A stretch of 64,000 nucleotides of DNA from positions 248,001 to 312,000 of the forward strand of contig NZ_NEJP01000007.1 in NCBI RefSeq assembly GCF_002113125.1, written 5' to 3'. The position numbers and the translations under genes were made by a program. The stretch comes from Pseudomonas sp. B20(2017). GTDB lineage: Bacteria; Pseudomonadota; Gammaproteobacteria; Pseudomonadales; Pseudomonadaceae. This document shows positions 56,574 through 64,000 of this stretch, in pieces (the first letter of the stretch is position 1; each line of letters opens with the position of its first letter). The notes under the pieces were generated by a model. The model was given only the letters and a program-made list of their open reading frames with translations, searched no databases and was not told the DNA's origin.

Positions 56574-57172
56574 ATGTGTTGGTGAAATCCCTCGGGGCCC
56601 TGGCGCTGCTGACGCTGTCATCGCTGGCCAACGCCTTCGACCTGCAACAGTTGAGCGAGCAACTGGCGAAACCGGACGTGATCCACGGCCAGTTCACCCA
56701 AGAAAAGCACCTGCGCGCCCTGCCACAGCCGCTGATCAGCAAGGGCAGTTTCGTCCTCGCGAAAAACCATGGCCTGCTGTGGCTGTTGAAAACGCCGCTG
56801 CTGCAGGACTACCGCATCAGTGCCAAGGGCATCGCCCGACGTGATACCAGCGGCTGGCAACTGCTGCCAAACAAGAGCGCCGGCGCCGAGCAGAACCGTT
56901 TGTTCCTCGCCGTGCTGCAAGGCGACAGCAGCGGCCTGCAACGGGATTTCGAACTGGCCCTGAGCGGCGACGCGCAGCAATGGCAACTGACCCTGAGCCC
57001 GCGTTCGGTGCTGCTCAAGCAGGTCTTCAATCAGATCAACATCAGCGGCGGCGCGTTGGTAAACACCATCGAACTGCTGGAAACCCAGGGCGACAGCACC
57101 GTGCTGCGCATGCAGGACAGCACCGCCGGCCAACCTCTGAGCGACGCGGAGCAACATGACTTTGCCGAGTGA
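56570..57172 (+). CDS. LolA-like outer-membrane lipoprotein carrier (ApeL-like)
   Basis: A 200-residue periplasmic protein with a signal peptide (VKSLGALALLTLSSLANAF, cut near residue 22). LolA-type strands follow (GQFTQEKHLRALPQPLISKG, GLLWLLKTPL). It lacks the C-terminal loop of housekeeping LolA. In aryl polyene clusters a dedicated LolA-like carrier is thought to take the lipid-linked pigment across the periplasm. Its start shares ATGA with the thioesterase stop, and its end overlaps the MMPL gene by 17 bases. Confidence 0.85.
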   Translation: MNVLVKSLGALALLTLSSLANAFDLQQLSEQLAKPDVIHGQFTQEKHLRALPQPLISKGSFVLAKNHGLLWLLKTPLLQDYRISAKGIARRDTSGWQLLPNKSAGAEQNRLFLAVLQGDSSGLQRDFELALSGDAQQWQLTLSPRSVLLKQVFNQINISGGALVNTIELLETQGDSTVLRMQDSTAGQPLSDAEQHDFAE

Positions 57173-59495
57173 ACGCAGGCTGCCCTGGCTGTTCCTGATC
57201 CTGCTGCTGGCCGTCGTCGCATTGGGCGCCTGGCAATGGCGCGACGGCGCGCCGCTGTCGGCGAACCTGATGGAGCTGGTGCCCGGCACCCACCCGGACG
57301 CCCTCGAAGTGCGCGCCGAACAACGCATGCAGGAACCGCTCAACCGCGACATGCTGGTGCTGGTCGGTCACGCCGATCGCCAGCAAGCGGTCGCGATGGC
57401 CCAGACCCTGGGCGAGCAATGGCAGGCCAGCGGCCTGTTCGAAAAGGTCCAGTGGAACCTGCAAGCCGATCTGCCGGCCCTGCGCACGCAGTTGCTGCAA
57501 GGACGGCTGGCGATGCTCTCGGCGGATGACCGGCAACTTTTGACCGAACATCCCGACGCCTTCATCCAGCAACGGGTGCAGGCGCTGTTCGACCCGTTCA
57601 CCGGATTCAGTCTGGTGCCGAGCCAGGACGACTGGCTGGGCCTGACCGGGCGCATCCAGAATAGCCAGCCGCAACATGGCGCGGTGCAACTGGACATCGG
57701 CAGCGGCGCGTTGATCGCCGATGCCGACGGCAAGAGCTGGGTGCTGCTGCGCGCACGCACCACCGGCAGCGCCTTCGACATGAATCAGCCGCTGCAAGTA
57801 GCCGCTCTGCTGCAACATAGCCGTGAGCTGGCAGCGAGCGCCAACGTGCAATTGCTGGCCGCCAGCGGCCTGCTTTACGCCGCCAACGGTCAGCAACAGG
57901 CGACCCGGGAAATGACCTGGGTCGGCGGTGGCGCCACCGTCGGCATCCTGTTGCTGTTGCTGCTCGCCTTCCGCCGCTGGCGGGTGCTGCTGGCGTTTAT
58001 TCCGGTGCTGGTCGGCATGCTGTTCGGGGCTGTGGCCTGTGTTGCGCTGTTCGGGCACATGCATGTGATGACCCTGGTGCTCGGTTCCAGCCTGATCGGC
58101 GTGGCGGTGGATTACCCGCTGCACTATCTGTCCAAGAGCTGGAGCCTCAAGCCGTGGCGCAGTTGGCCGGCGCTGCGCCTGACCCTGTCCGGGCTGACGT
58201 TGAGCCTGATCACCAGCGCCATCGGTTACTTGGCGCTGGCCTGGACACCTTTCCCGGCGCTGACCCAGATCGCGGTGTTCTCCGCCGCCGGTTTGCTCGG
58301 CGCTTATCTGTCGGCGGTGTGCCTGTTGCCGGCGCTGTTGAAAAACGTCGAACTGCGCCCGGCGCAATGGCCGCTGCAACTGGCCGAGCGTCTGGTGCGA
58401 CTGCGGGAAAATCTGCTCGAACACGTCAGGACGCCGGTGTTGCTGGCCCTGCTGATCGCCTTCTGCGTCGGTGGTCTGCTGCAACTGGAGAGCAAGAACG
58501 ACATTCGCCAGTGGGTCGGTGCGCCGCAACGCCTGACCGATGAGGCGCAGACCATTGCGCGGATTACCGGTTATCAACCGACCAGCCAGTTCTTCCTGGT
58601 GCGCGCCGCCGACCAGCAGCAATTGCTGGAGCGGCAAGCGGCCCTGAGCGAGCGGCTGGATCAATTGGTCAACCTCGACAAGTTGCAGGGTTATCTGGCA
58701 CTCAATCAACTGGTCAGCCCGCCGGCTCAGCAGCAACAGGTTCGTGAAGCGCTCGGCAAGTTGCCGCAGTTCTGGCAACCGTTGCTGGAGGTCGGCGTGC
58801 CGCTGGCGGCGCTGCAAACCGAACTGCAACAGTTGCAGGCGCTGCCCGCCGAAGACATCGATGCGGCGCTGGCCGGCCCCCTCGGCGAGCCCTACCGCAC
58901 GTTGTGGCTGGGGCCGACCGAGGACGGCGTGGCGGCGATGGTCAGCCTGCAAGGCCTGAACAATCCGTCGCTGTTGCGGGTGCAGGCGCTGGATCTGCCC
59001 GGCGTGATGCTGGTGGACCGGCTCGGTGATCTGAACAAGGTATTCGCCCAGACCCAGATCAGCGCCGCTGAACTGAAACTCGCGTCCTGCGTGTTGATCG
59101 TGCTGGTGCTGATGCTGCCGTTCGGTCTCGGCGGTGCTCTGCGGATCGTTGCCCTGCCACTGCTCGCAGCGCTCTGCAGCCTGGCCAGCCTGGGCTGGCT
59201 CGGTCAGCCGCTGACCCTGTTCAGCCTGTTCGGCCTGCTGCTGGTGACGGCGATCAGCGTCGACTACGCAATCCTCATGCGCGAGCAGGTCGGCGGCGCG
59301 GCCGTCAGCCTGCTCGGCACCTTGCTGGCGGCCGCCACTACCTGGCTGTCGTTCGGCCTGCTGGCGGTGTCGAGCACGCCGGCGGTGAGCAACTTCGGCC
59401 TGTCGGTGAGCCTCGGGCTGGCGTTCAGCTTCATGCTCGCGCCGTGGGCCGGGCGTCAGGCCCACGCGGTTGCCGTCACGGAGCCTTCAGCGTGA
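57156..59495 (+). CDS. MMPL/RND-type exporter (ApeM-like)
   Basis: A 779-residue transporter with two repeats. TM1 (about 9-28) is followed by a periplasmic domain (about 30-245) and five helices (about 250-400); then a helix near 425, a second periplasmic domain (about 445-635) and five more helices to the C-terminus. Asp-Tyr pairs in the fourth helices (GVAVDYPLHYL and AISVDYAILM) are the proton-relay residues of MMPL proteins. It probably lifts the lipid-linked polyene out of the inner membrane for the LolA-like carrier. The next gene starts on its stop codon (TGATG). Confidence 0.9.
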   Translation: MTLPSERRLPWLFLILLLAVVALGAWQWRDGAPLSANLMELVPGTHPDALEVRAEQRMQEPLNRDMLVLVGHADRQQAVAMAQTLGEQWQASGLFEKVQWNLQADLPALRTQLLQGRLAMLSADDRQLLTEHPDAFIQQRVQALFDPFTGFSLVPSQDDWLGLTGRIQNSQPQHGAVQLDIGSGALIADADGKSWVLLRARTTGSAFDMNQPLQVAALLQHSRELAASANVQLLAASGLLYAANGQQQATREMTWVGGGATVGILLLLLLAFRRWRVLLAFIPVLVGMLFGAVACVALFGHMHVMTLVLGSSLIGVAVDYPLHYLSKSWSLKPWRSWPALRLTLSGLTLSLITSAIGYLALAWTPFPALTQIAVFSAAGLLGAYLSAVCLLPALLKNVELRPAQWPLQLAERLVRLRENLLEHVRTPVLLALLIAFCVGGLLQLESKNDIRQWVGAPQRLTDEAQTIARITGYQPTSQFFLVRAADQQQLLERQAALSERLDQLVNLDKLQGYLALNQLVSPPAQQQQVREALGKLPQFWQPLLEVGVPLAALQTELQQLQALPAEDIDAALAGPLGEPYRTLWLGPTEDGVAAMVSLQGLNNPSLLRVQALDLPGVMLVDRLGDLNKVFAQTQISAAELKLASCVLIVLVLMLPFGLGGALRIVALPLLAALCSLASLGWLGQPLTLFSLFGLLLVTAISVDYAILMREQVGGAAVSLLGTLLAAATTWLSFGLLAVSSTPAVSNFGLSVSLGLAFSFMLAPWAGRQAHAVAVTEPSA

Positions 59496-60652
59496 TGGTG
59501 GTGATTTTCTGGCTGATGGCGTTGGCGCTGTTCTTCGTCGCCACCCGGGTCGGCCGGCATTTCGGGCTGATCCCAATCGTCAGTCAATTGCTGCTGGCCA
59601 GCTTCGGCCTGCCGCTGCTGATGTACTTCTGGATCGAACCGGGCTGGCAACTCAACGGCGCCGAACTGATTGCGCCGGGCTGGCTGAAAAACCTCTACAG
59701 CCTGAGCTTCGCCCTGCTGCTGGGGCACATCCTCAGCGACGTGATCGACCTGCGCCTGGACCGTCAGAGCGTGAAGATCGCCTTGCCGAGTTTCGCCGTG
59801 CCGTTCACCTGCGGCCTGGCGACGGCGTACTGGCTGTTGCCGGCGCAGCCGTGGATCAACTCGTTGGCGATCGGTCTGGTGTTCGCCATCACCGCGATCC
59901 CGGTGCTTTACCTGTACCTGCGCCACATCGACTACCCGCCCGCCGCCACCCGGCGTCTGGTGCAGACCGCGATCCTGATCGACCTGACCTGCTGGACCCT
60001 GTTCGGCCTCGCTCAGGGCAGCCTGCACCTGAGCAGTCTGTTGCTGCCGCTGGGGCTGGCCTGCGTGCCGGTGCTGCTGCGGGTGTTCGGCATCCGCCGG
60101 CCATTGACCTACAGCCTCGGTTTTTTTGCGCTGTTGGTGCTGGCCGAACATTACAAACTCAACGCACTGATTTTCGGCATCGGTTATCTGCTGTGCATGG
60201 CAGCGCTCAAGGTGCCACTGGTGTTGCCGCTGCCGGCGCACTGGATGAACCGCTTGCAGACGTGGGTCGCAATTCCGCTGATCCTTACTTTCGGCATCGT
60301 CCAGATCGACGTGCACAGCGCCCTCGCCAGCCTCGGCGCTGTGCAATGGGCGGCGCTGCTACTGTTGCCGATCGCCAGCAAAATCGTGGGCAACTGGCTC
60401 GGTCTCGGCTGGGCCGGCGCGTCGTTCGCAGGCGCCAGCCGCTGGCGCGAAAGCGTGCTGCTGAACATTCGCGGCTTAAGCGAAATCGTTTTTCTCAACT
60501 TGCTGTTGCAACAACAGCTCATCAGCCCGGCGCTGTACTTTGCGCTGATGCTGATGGGTCTGATCGCGACGCTGTTGCCGGCCTTCATCGGCCTGCACCG
60601 GGCGTCACTGAACCCTATTGCCGTACCCAGGAGCTCGCGTGCCAATCGTTGA
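59495..60652 (+). CDS. Cation:proton antiporter-like membrane protein (CPA2/NapA type)
   Basis: A 385-residue integral membrane protein with about 11-12 helices. The late segment NIRGLSEIVFLNLLLQQQLI, then ALYFALMLMGLIATLLP, is the motif of Na+/H+ exchanger-family (PF00999) antiporters. The start is the ATG at 59495, sharing a base with the MMPL stop; the frame begins earlier at 59444 without support. Its presence between exporter and flavoprotein is unusual for an aryl polyene operon. It might balance the proton use of the MMPL pump or have a separate ion role. Confidence 0.72.
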   Translation: MVVIFWLMALALFFVATRVGRHFGLIPIVSQLLLASFGLPLLMYFWIEPGWQLNGAELIAPGWLKNLYSLSFALLLGHILSDVIDLRLDRQSVKIALPSFAVPFTCGLATAYWLLPAQPWINSLAIGLVFAITAIPVLYLYLRHIDYPPAATRRLVQTAILIDLTCWTLFGLAQGSLHLSSLLLPLGLACVPVLLRVFGIRRPLTYSLGFFALLVLAEHYKLNALIFGIGYLLCMAALKVPLVLPLPAHWMNRLQTWVAIPLILTFGIVQIDVHSALASLGAVQWAALLLLPIASKIVGNWLGLGWAGASFAGASRWRESVLLNIRGLSEIVFLNLLLQQQLISPALYFALMLMGLIATLLPAFIGLHRASLNPIAVPRSSRANR

Positions 60653-61886
60653 AATGGAATCCCGTCAGGTCGTGATCATCGGCGCCGGCCCCTCCGGCGC
60701 CATTGCCGCCGCTTTGCTCAAACGCAAGGGACACGACGTACTGGTGATCGAGCGCCAGCATTTCCCGAGGTTTTCCATCGGTGAAAGCCTGCTCTGCCAT
60801 TGCCTGGATTTCGTCGAAGAAGCCGGCATGCTCGAGGCGGTGAATGCCGCCGGATTCCAGCGCAAGAACGGCGCGGCATTCGCCTGGGGCGAGCGTTACA
60901 GCGCCTTCGATTTTGGTGACACCTTCACCGCCGGCAAACCGACGACCCTGCAGGTGCAACGCGCCGACTTCGACAAGTTGCTGGCCGATCAGGCGGCGTT
61001 GCAGGGTGCGGAAATCCGCTACGGCGACGCGATTGTCAGCGTCGATTTCGAACGCCCGCGACCGCAGCTGAATGTGCGTCGCGAGGACGGCAGCGAATAC
61101 CGCGTCGAAGCCGATTTTGTCCTCGATGCCAGCGGTTACGGCCGCGTGTTGTCACGTTTGCTCGACCTGGAAGCACCATCGAATTTCCCGGTTCGACAGG
61201 CCGTCTTCACTCACGTTGAAGACCACATTGATCATCCCGGCTTCGACCGCGAGAAGATCCTTATCACCACCCACCCGCAGCACCGCGATATCTGGTTCTG
61301 GTCGATCCCGTTCAGCAACGGTCGCTGCTCGGTGGGCGTGGTGGCTGCCGCTGAACATTTCGCAGGTCGCGACACCGACCTCGACGCCTGCCTGCGCGGT
61401 TTCATCGCCGAAACCCCGAGCCTGGCCAAGGTGCTGAAAAACGCCGTGTGGGATACCCCGGCGCGCACTCTCGGCGGCTATGCGGCGAACGTCAAAACCC
61501 TGCACGGCCCGGGTTTTGCGCTGCTGGGCAACGCGGCGGAGTTTCTCGACCCGGTGTTTTCCTCGGGCGTGACCATTGCCATGCGTTCGGCAAGCATGGC
61601 CGCCGCTGTGCTGCACCGGCAGTTGCAGGGCGAGGCGGTGGACTGGCAACGGGAGTTCGCCGAGCCGCTGAAACGCGGGGTCGACACCTTCCGCTGCTAC
61701 GTCGAAGGCTGGTACGCCGGCACCTTCCAGGACGTGATTTTCCACGAGCAAGGCTCACCGGAAATCCGCCGCATGATCTGCTCGATCCTCGCCGGTTACG
61801 CCTGGGACGAACGCAACCCGTTCGTCAGCGAAGCACGCCGCCGGCTGAAGACGATTTCCGAACTCTGTGCAAAGGACGACACATGA
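60639..61886 (+). CDS. FAD-dependent oxidoreductase of the flavin halogenase-like family
   Basis: A 415-residue flavoprotein starting at a GTG (60639) with AGGAG five bases upstream; an ATG at 60654 is an alternative. The FAD-binding motif is VVIIGAGPSGAIAA. IGESLLCHCLDFVEEAGML follows. A lysine at 76 (GFQRKNGAAF) sits where halogenases keep the catalytic lysine. WFWSIP at 219-224 matches the WxWxIP halogenase signature. Similar proteins occur in aryl polyene and xanthomonadin clusters, where the pigment may be halogenated or only oxidised. Activity cannot be settled from sequence. It overlaps the genes on both sides. Confidence 0.82.
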   Translation: MPIVEMESRQVVIIGAGPSGAIAAALLKRKGHDVLVIERQHFPRFSIGESLLCHCLDFVEEAGMLEAVNAAGFQRKNGAAFAWGERYSAFDFGDTFTAGKPTTLQVQRADFDKLLADQAALQGAEIRYGDAIVSVDFERPRPQLNVRREDGSEYRVEADFVLDASGYGRVLSRLLDLEAPSNFPVRQAVFTHVEDHIDHPGFDREKILITTHPQHRDIWFWSIPFSNGRCSVGVVAAAEHFAGRDTDLDACLRGFIAETPSLAKVLKNAVWDTPARTLGGYAANVKTLHGPGFALLGNAAEFLDPVFSSGVTIAMRSASMAAAVLHRQLQGEAVDWQREFAEPLKRGVDTFRCYVEGWYAGTFQDVIFHEQGSPEIRRMICSILAGYAWDERNPFVSEARRRLKTISELCAKDDT

Positions 61887-62608
61887 ATTACTTGAGCGAC
61901 AACTACGTCGAGGAAACCCGTTTCGGTTTCTGGTTCCTGCGCAGCCACACCTGGCAGCACCATGTGTTGCGCGTGGCAATCAACGATTTGCGCGGCTTGT
62001 TCAGCGAGTCGCTGCCGGCCAACCCGGTGCTGCTGGATGCCGGATGCGGTCAGGGCAAATCCTTCGGCCACTTGCGCCAGACCTTCGCCCCACAGCGCCT
62101 GATCGGCGTCGATGCCGACCCGCACAGCCTGGAACTGAGCGCCGCCGAGGCCGCGCGCCAAGGCTTCGACGTCGAGCTGATCGGCAGCGACTGCGCGACA
62201 CTCAATCTTCCGGACGCCAGCGTCGACCTGCTGTTCTGTCACCAGACCTTCCATCATCTGGTCGAGCAGGAAAAAGCCCTCGCCGAGTTCTATCGGGTGC
62301 TCAAGCCCGGCGGTTATCTGCTGTTCGCCGAGTCCACCGAGGCTTACATTGATACGTGGGTGATTCGCTGGCTGTTCCGCCATCCGATGCACGTGCAAAA
62401 GAGCGCGGCGCAGTACCTGGAGATGATTCGCCAGCAGGGTTTCGAGTTCGGCGAACAGAACGTTTCGTACCCGTATCTGTGGTGGAGCCGATCGAAGGAT
62501 TTCGGTCTGCTCGAACGTTTTGGCCTGCGTCAGCCCAAGCCCTTTGGCCAACGGGAAGAAACCCTGGTCAACGTGGTGGCCCGCAAACCCCTGCAAGGTG
62601 ATAACTGA
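61883..62608 (+). CDS. Class I SAM-dependent methyltransferase (ApeB-like)
   Basis: A 241-residue methyltransferase. Motif I is VLLDAGCGQGKSFGHL, motif II acidic residue in IGVDADPHS, and the post-I blocks are LFCHQTFHHL and LKPGGYLLFAEST, as in methyltransferase-11 proteins. It may methylate the aryl ring or its hydroxyl, a known tailoring step in aryl polyenes. Its ATG overlaps the flavoprotein stop by four bases, and the next gene opens on its own stop codon (TGATG). Confidence 0.88.
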   Translation: MNYLSDNYVEETRFGFWFLRSHTWQHHVLRVAINDLRGLFSESLPANPVLLDAGCGQGKSFGHLRQTFAPQRLIGVDADPHSLELSAAEAARQGFDVELIGSDCATLNLPDASVDLLFCHQTFHHLVEQEKALAEFYRVLKPGGYLLFAESTEAYIDTWVIRWLFRHPMHVQKSAAQYLEMIRQQGFEFGEQNVSYPYLWWSRSKDFGLLERFGLRQPKPFGQREETLVNVVARKPLQGDN

Positions 62609-63204
62609 TGCCACACATCGCATGTGGGAGCGAGCTTGCTCGCGAAAACGGTATTTCAGACACCAGAAAGGTTGAATGTGAGATCGCATTCGCGAGCAAG
62701 CTCGCTCCCACAGTGTCCGATGTATGCCGGTTTTTTGTGCTCGGCGTTGTGCTGCTTTTGAGTGCCTGCGCCAGTCAGGCGCCGCTGCCGGTTGGCAACC
62801 CGAGCCTGGTGCTGCCGATGCAATTGCATATCGAGCGGCATCTGGCCGGGCAACAGCAAGACTGGTTGCTGGTGATCCAGCGCGAAGGCCCCGGCATCCG
62901 CTGGTCGATGATGGATCCACTGGGCATTCCCCAGGCCCGTCAGCAGTTGATCGACGGGCACTGGCAGGCTGACGGCCTGCTGCCGCCCAACCCGGAAGCC
63001 CGGGAACTGTTCGCCGCGCTGCTGTTCGCCCTGACCCCATCGGGCGAACTGTCGCGCAACTACCCCGACGCGCAGCAACAGGGCGGCCAACGTTCCTTGC
63101 CGGCGCGCTGGGACATCCGTTACACCCAACCCTTGAGCTTCGAATTGAATCTGCCCCAAGGCCCGCACTATCGCGTAACGCCACTCGGTGAACCGACGTC
63201 ATGA
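62608..63204 (+). CDS. DUF3261 lipoprotein (ApeN-like) with a REP element inside its 5' end
   Basis: A 198-residue frame from the ATG at 62608, which is coupled to the preceding stop (TGATG). The lipoprotein signal appears only after 35-40 residues: FFVLGVVLLLSACASQ, a clear lipobox. The first 35 codons read straight through a family A REP pair. An alternative start is the in-frame GTG at 62713, which has no ribosome site. The mature part (MQLHIERHLAGQQQDWLLVIQ...) fits DUF3261 lipoproteins, which in aryl polyene clusters are thought to help anchor or receive the pigment at the outer membrane. The stop overlaps the ketosynthase start by four bases. Confidence 0.8.
   Translation: MPHIACGSELARENGISDTRKVECEIAFASKLAPTVSDVCRFFVLGVVLLLSACASQAPLPVGNPSLVLPMQLHIERHLAGQQQDWLLVIQREGPGIRWSMMDPLGIPQARQQLIDGHWQADGLLPPNPEARELFAALLFALTPSGELSRNYPDAQQQGGQRSLPARWDIRYTQPLSFELNLPQGPHYRVTPLGEPTS
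62623..62712. repeat. REP pair, family A (copy 4), within the DUF3261 reading frame
   Basis: TGTGGGAGCGAGCTTGCTCG and its inverse, 90 bases in all. Because 90 is a multiple of three the frame stays open through both arms. It lies inside the operon rather than at its end. Confidence 0.9.
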
Positions 63205-64000
63205 CTGCCTACCTCAATGCCCTCGGCGTGATCTGCGCCCTGGGGCGCGACAAGCAAGCCGTGGCACGCAACCTGTTTGCCGGCGACTGCTCGGGCATGC
63301 GCCGCGAGTCCGGCTGGGTGCCGGAGCGCGAACTGCCGGTGGCCGCCGTGCACGGCGATCTGGCGCCCATTTCCGATGCATTGGCCGACCAGCGCAGCCG
63401 CAACAATCAACTGTTGTTGGAAGCCGCGTTGCAGATTCGCGATGACATCGAGCAGGTGATCCAGACTTACGGCCGCGATCGCATCGGTGTGGTACTCGGC
63501 ACCAGCACTTCGGGTATCGACGAGGCCAGCCGTGGCCTGGCGCACTACATCCGCGACCAGCAGTTCCCGGCCGATTACGACTATCGGCAACAGGAGCTCG
63601 GCGCCCCGGCGAATTTCCTCGCCGACTGGCTGCAACTGAGCGGCCCGACCTATGTGATTTCCACTGCCTGCACCTCCAGCGCACGCGCACTGATGAGCGC
63701 CCGGCGCCTGCTTGATCTGGGCCTGTGCGACGCAGTGCTGTGCGGCGGTGTCGACAGCCTGTGCAAGCTGACCCTCAACGGTTTCAGTGCGCTGGAAGCC
63801 GTGTCGGACGAGCGTTGCAATCCGTTTTCCGCCAACCGAAACGGCATCAACATCGGCGAAGCGGCGGTGCTGTTCGTGATGAGCAAAGAACGCGGCGCAG
63901 GGCCGGGCATCGCCCTGCTCGGCGCTGGCGCCAGCTCCGACGCGCACCACATTTCCGCGCCGGAGCCGACCGGCCGTGGCGCACTGCAATCGATGCAGAA
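63201..64000 (+). CDS. Beta-ketoacyl-ACP synthase (ApeO-like), C-terminal part beyond window
   Basis: 266 codons are visible before the edge. The active cysteine is Cys157 in ISTACTSSARAL. GIVVLGTSTSG-like residues (Gly-Val-Val-Leu-Gly-Thr-Ser-Thr-Ser-Gly) precede it, and NPFSANRNGINIGEAAV follows. The catalytic histidines would lie beyond 64000. The N-terminus is shortened (no Arg-Val-Val-Ile-Thr-Gly block), which is typical of the aryl polyene ketosynthase that partners the chain-length factor. The ATG overlaps the DUF3261 stop by four bases. It extends the aryl-ACP starter with malonyl units. Confidence 0.9.
   Translation, partial: MTAYLNALGVICALGRDKQAVARNLFAGDCSGMRRESGWVPERELPVAAVHGDLAPISDALADQRSRNNQLLLEAALQIRDDIEQVIQTYGRDRIGVVLGTSTSGIDEASRGLAHYIRDQQFPADYDYRQQELGAPANFLADWLQLSGPTYVISTACTSSARALMSARRLLDLGLCDAVLCGGVDSLCKLTLNGFSALEAVSDERCNPFSANRNGINIGEAAVLFVMSKERGAGPGIALLGAGASSDAHHISAPEPTGRGALQSMQ

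Noticed and set aside
57042..59465. An 807-codon frame opposite the MMPL gene
   Set aside because: Its Gln/Arg-rich translation is the reverse of Leu/Ala codons; no start signal.
48726..64000. Dialkylresorcinol-type (darABC) cluster
   Set aside because: No DarB-like ketosynthase or DarA cyclase is visible; the paired ACPs, chain-length factor, LolA-like carrier and MMPL exporter fit an aryl polyene instead.

Overview
The window is chromosomal DNA of a Pseudomonas of the fluorescens group. It is GC-rich, densely coding and uses GC-rich codons. Gene order follows the P. aeruginosa PAO1 block PA5005 to PA5028 (recalled, not searched): LPS core genes, glnE, aceEF, dipA, msrA, rlmJ, acyl-CoA dehydrogenase, K+/H+ antiporter, mscK, selO and a parA-like gene. 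Several accessory segments interrupt this order. Two families of short palindromic intergenic repeats typical of fluorescent pseudomonads occur four times each.

Layout. (1) 1-7,700, minus strand: inner-core LPS genes in the order waaF, waaC, waaG, waaP, three more LPS-kinase-family genes, an unrelated YceK/YidQ-type lipoprotein, and the first 23 codons of a carbamoyltransferase running off the left edge. glnE lies upstream on the same strand. (2) 11-21 kb, plus strand: aceE and aceF (pyruvate dehydrogenase, three lipoyl domains), preceded by two GntR/FadR-type operators, then a PhoD-like phosphatase, dipA and msrA. (3) 21-27 kb, minus strand: rlmJ, a small unknown protein behind a structured leader, and a type VI secretion cargo module (VgrG with a C-terminal glycine-rich membrane toxin, a membrane protein likely to be its immunity partner, and a DUF4123 adaptor). 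(4) 27.6-33.5 kb: divergent putP and putA with eight GTTGCA PutA-binding hexamers between them. (5) 33.7-48.4 kb: acyl-CoA dehydrogenase, two chemoreceptors (one with a clear sigma-28 promoter), zapA with its small partner, cvrA/nhaP2, mscK, selO, trxC and a ParA-like ATPase.

(6) 48.7-64 kb, plus strand: the most distinctive region, an aryl-polyene-type pigment operon of at least 17 genes that continues past the right edge. Visible are a chain-length-factor-like ketosynthase, two acyltransferases, two acyl carrier proteins, an AMP ligase fused to a hotdog dehydratase, a glycosyltransferase, a MIO-type aromatic amino acid ammonia-lyase, a thioesterase, a LolA-like carrier, an MMPL exporter, a cation/proton antiporter, a halogenase-like flavoprotein, a methyltransferase, a DUF3261 lipoprotein and a ketosynthase. 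Most start codons overlap the preceding stop, so the operon looks translationally coupled from one promoter near 48,600. The inferred scheme is: the lyase makes an aryl acrylate, the ligase loads it on an ACP, ketosynthase and dehydratase extend it to a polyene, the methyltransferase and flavoprotein decorate the ring, and the acyltransferases, LolA-like protein, lipoprotein and MMPL pump place the lipid-linked pigment in the outer membrane. Extension ketoreductase and a second ketosynthase are expected beyond base 64,000.

All domain and family calls come from reading the sequence and remembered family motifs; no database search was made.
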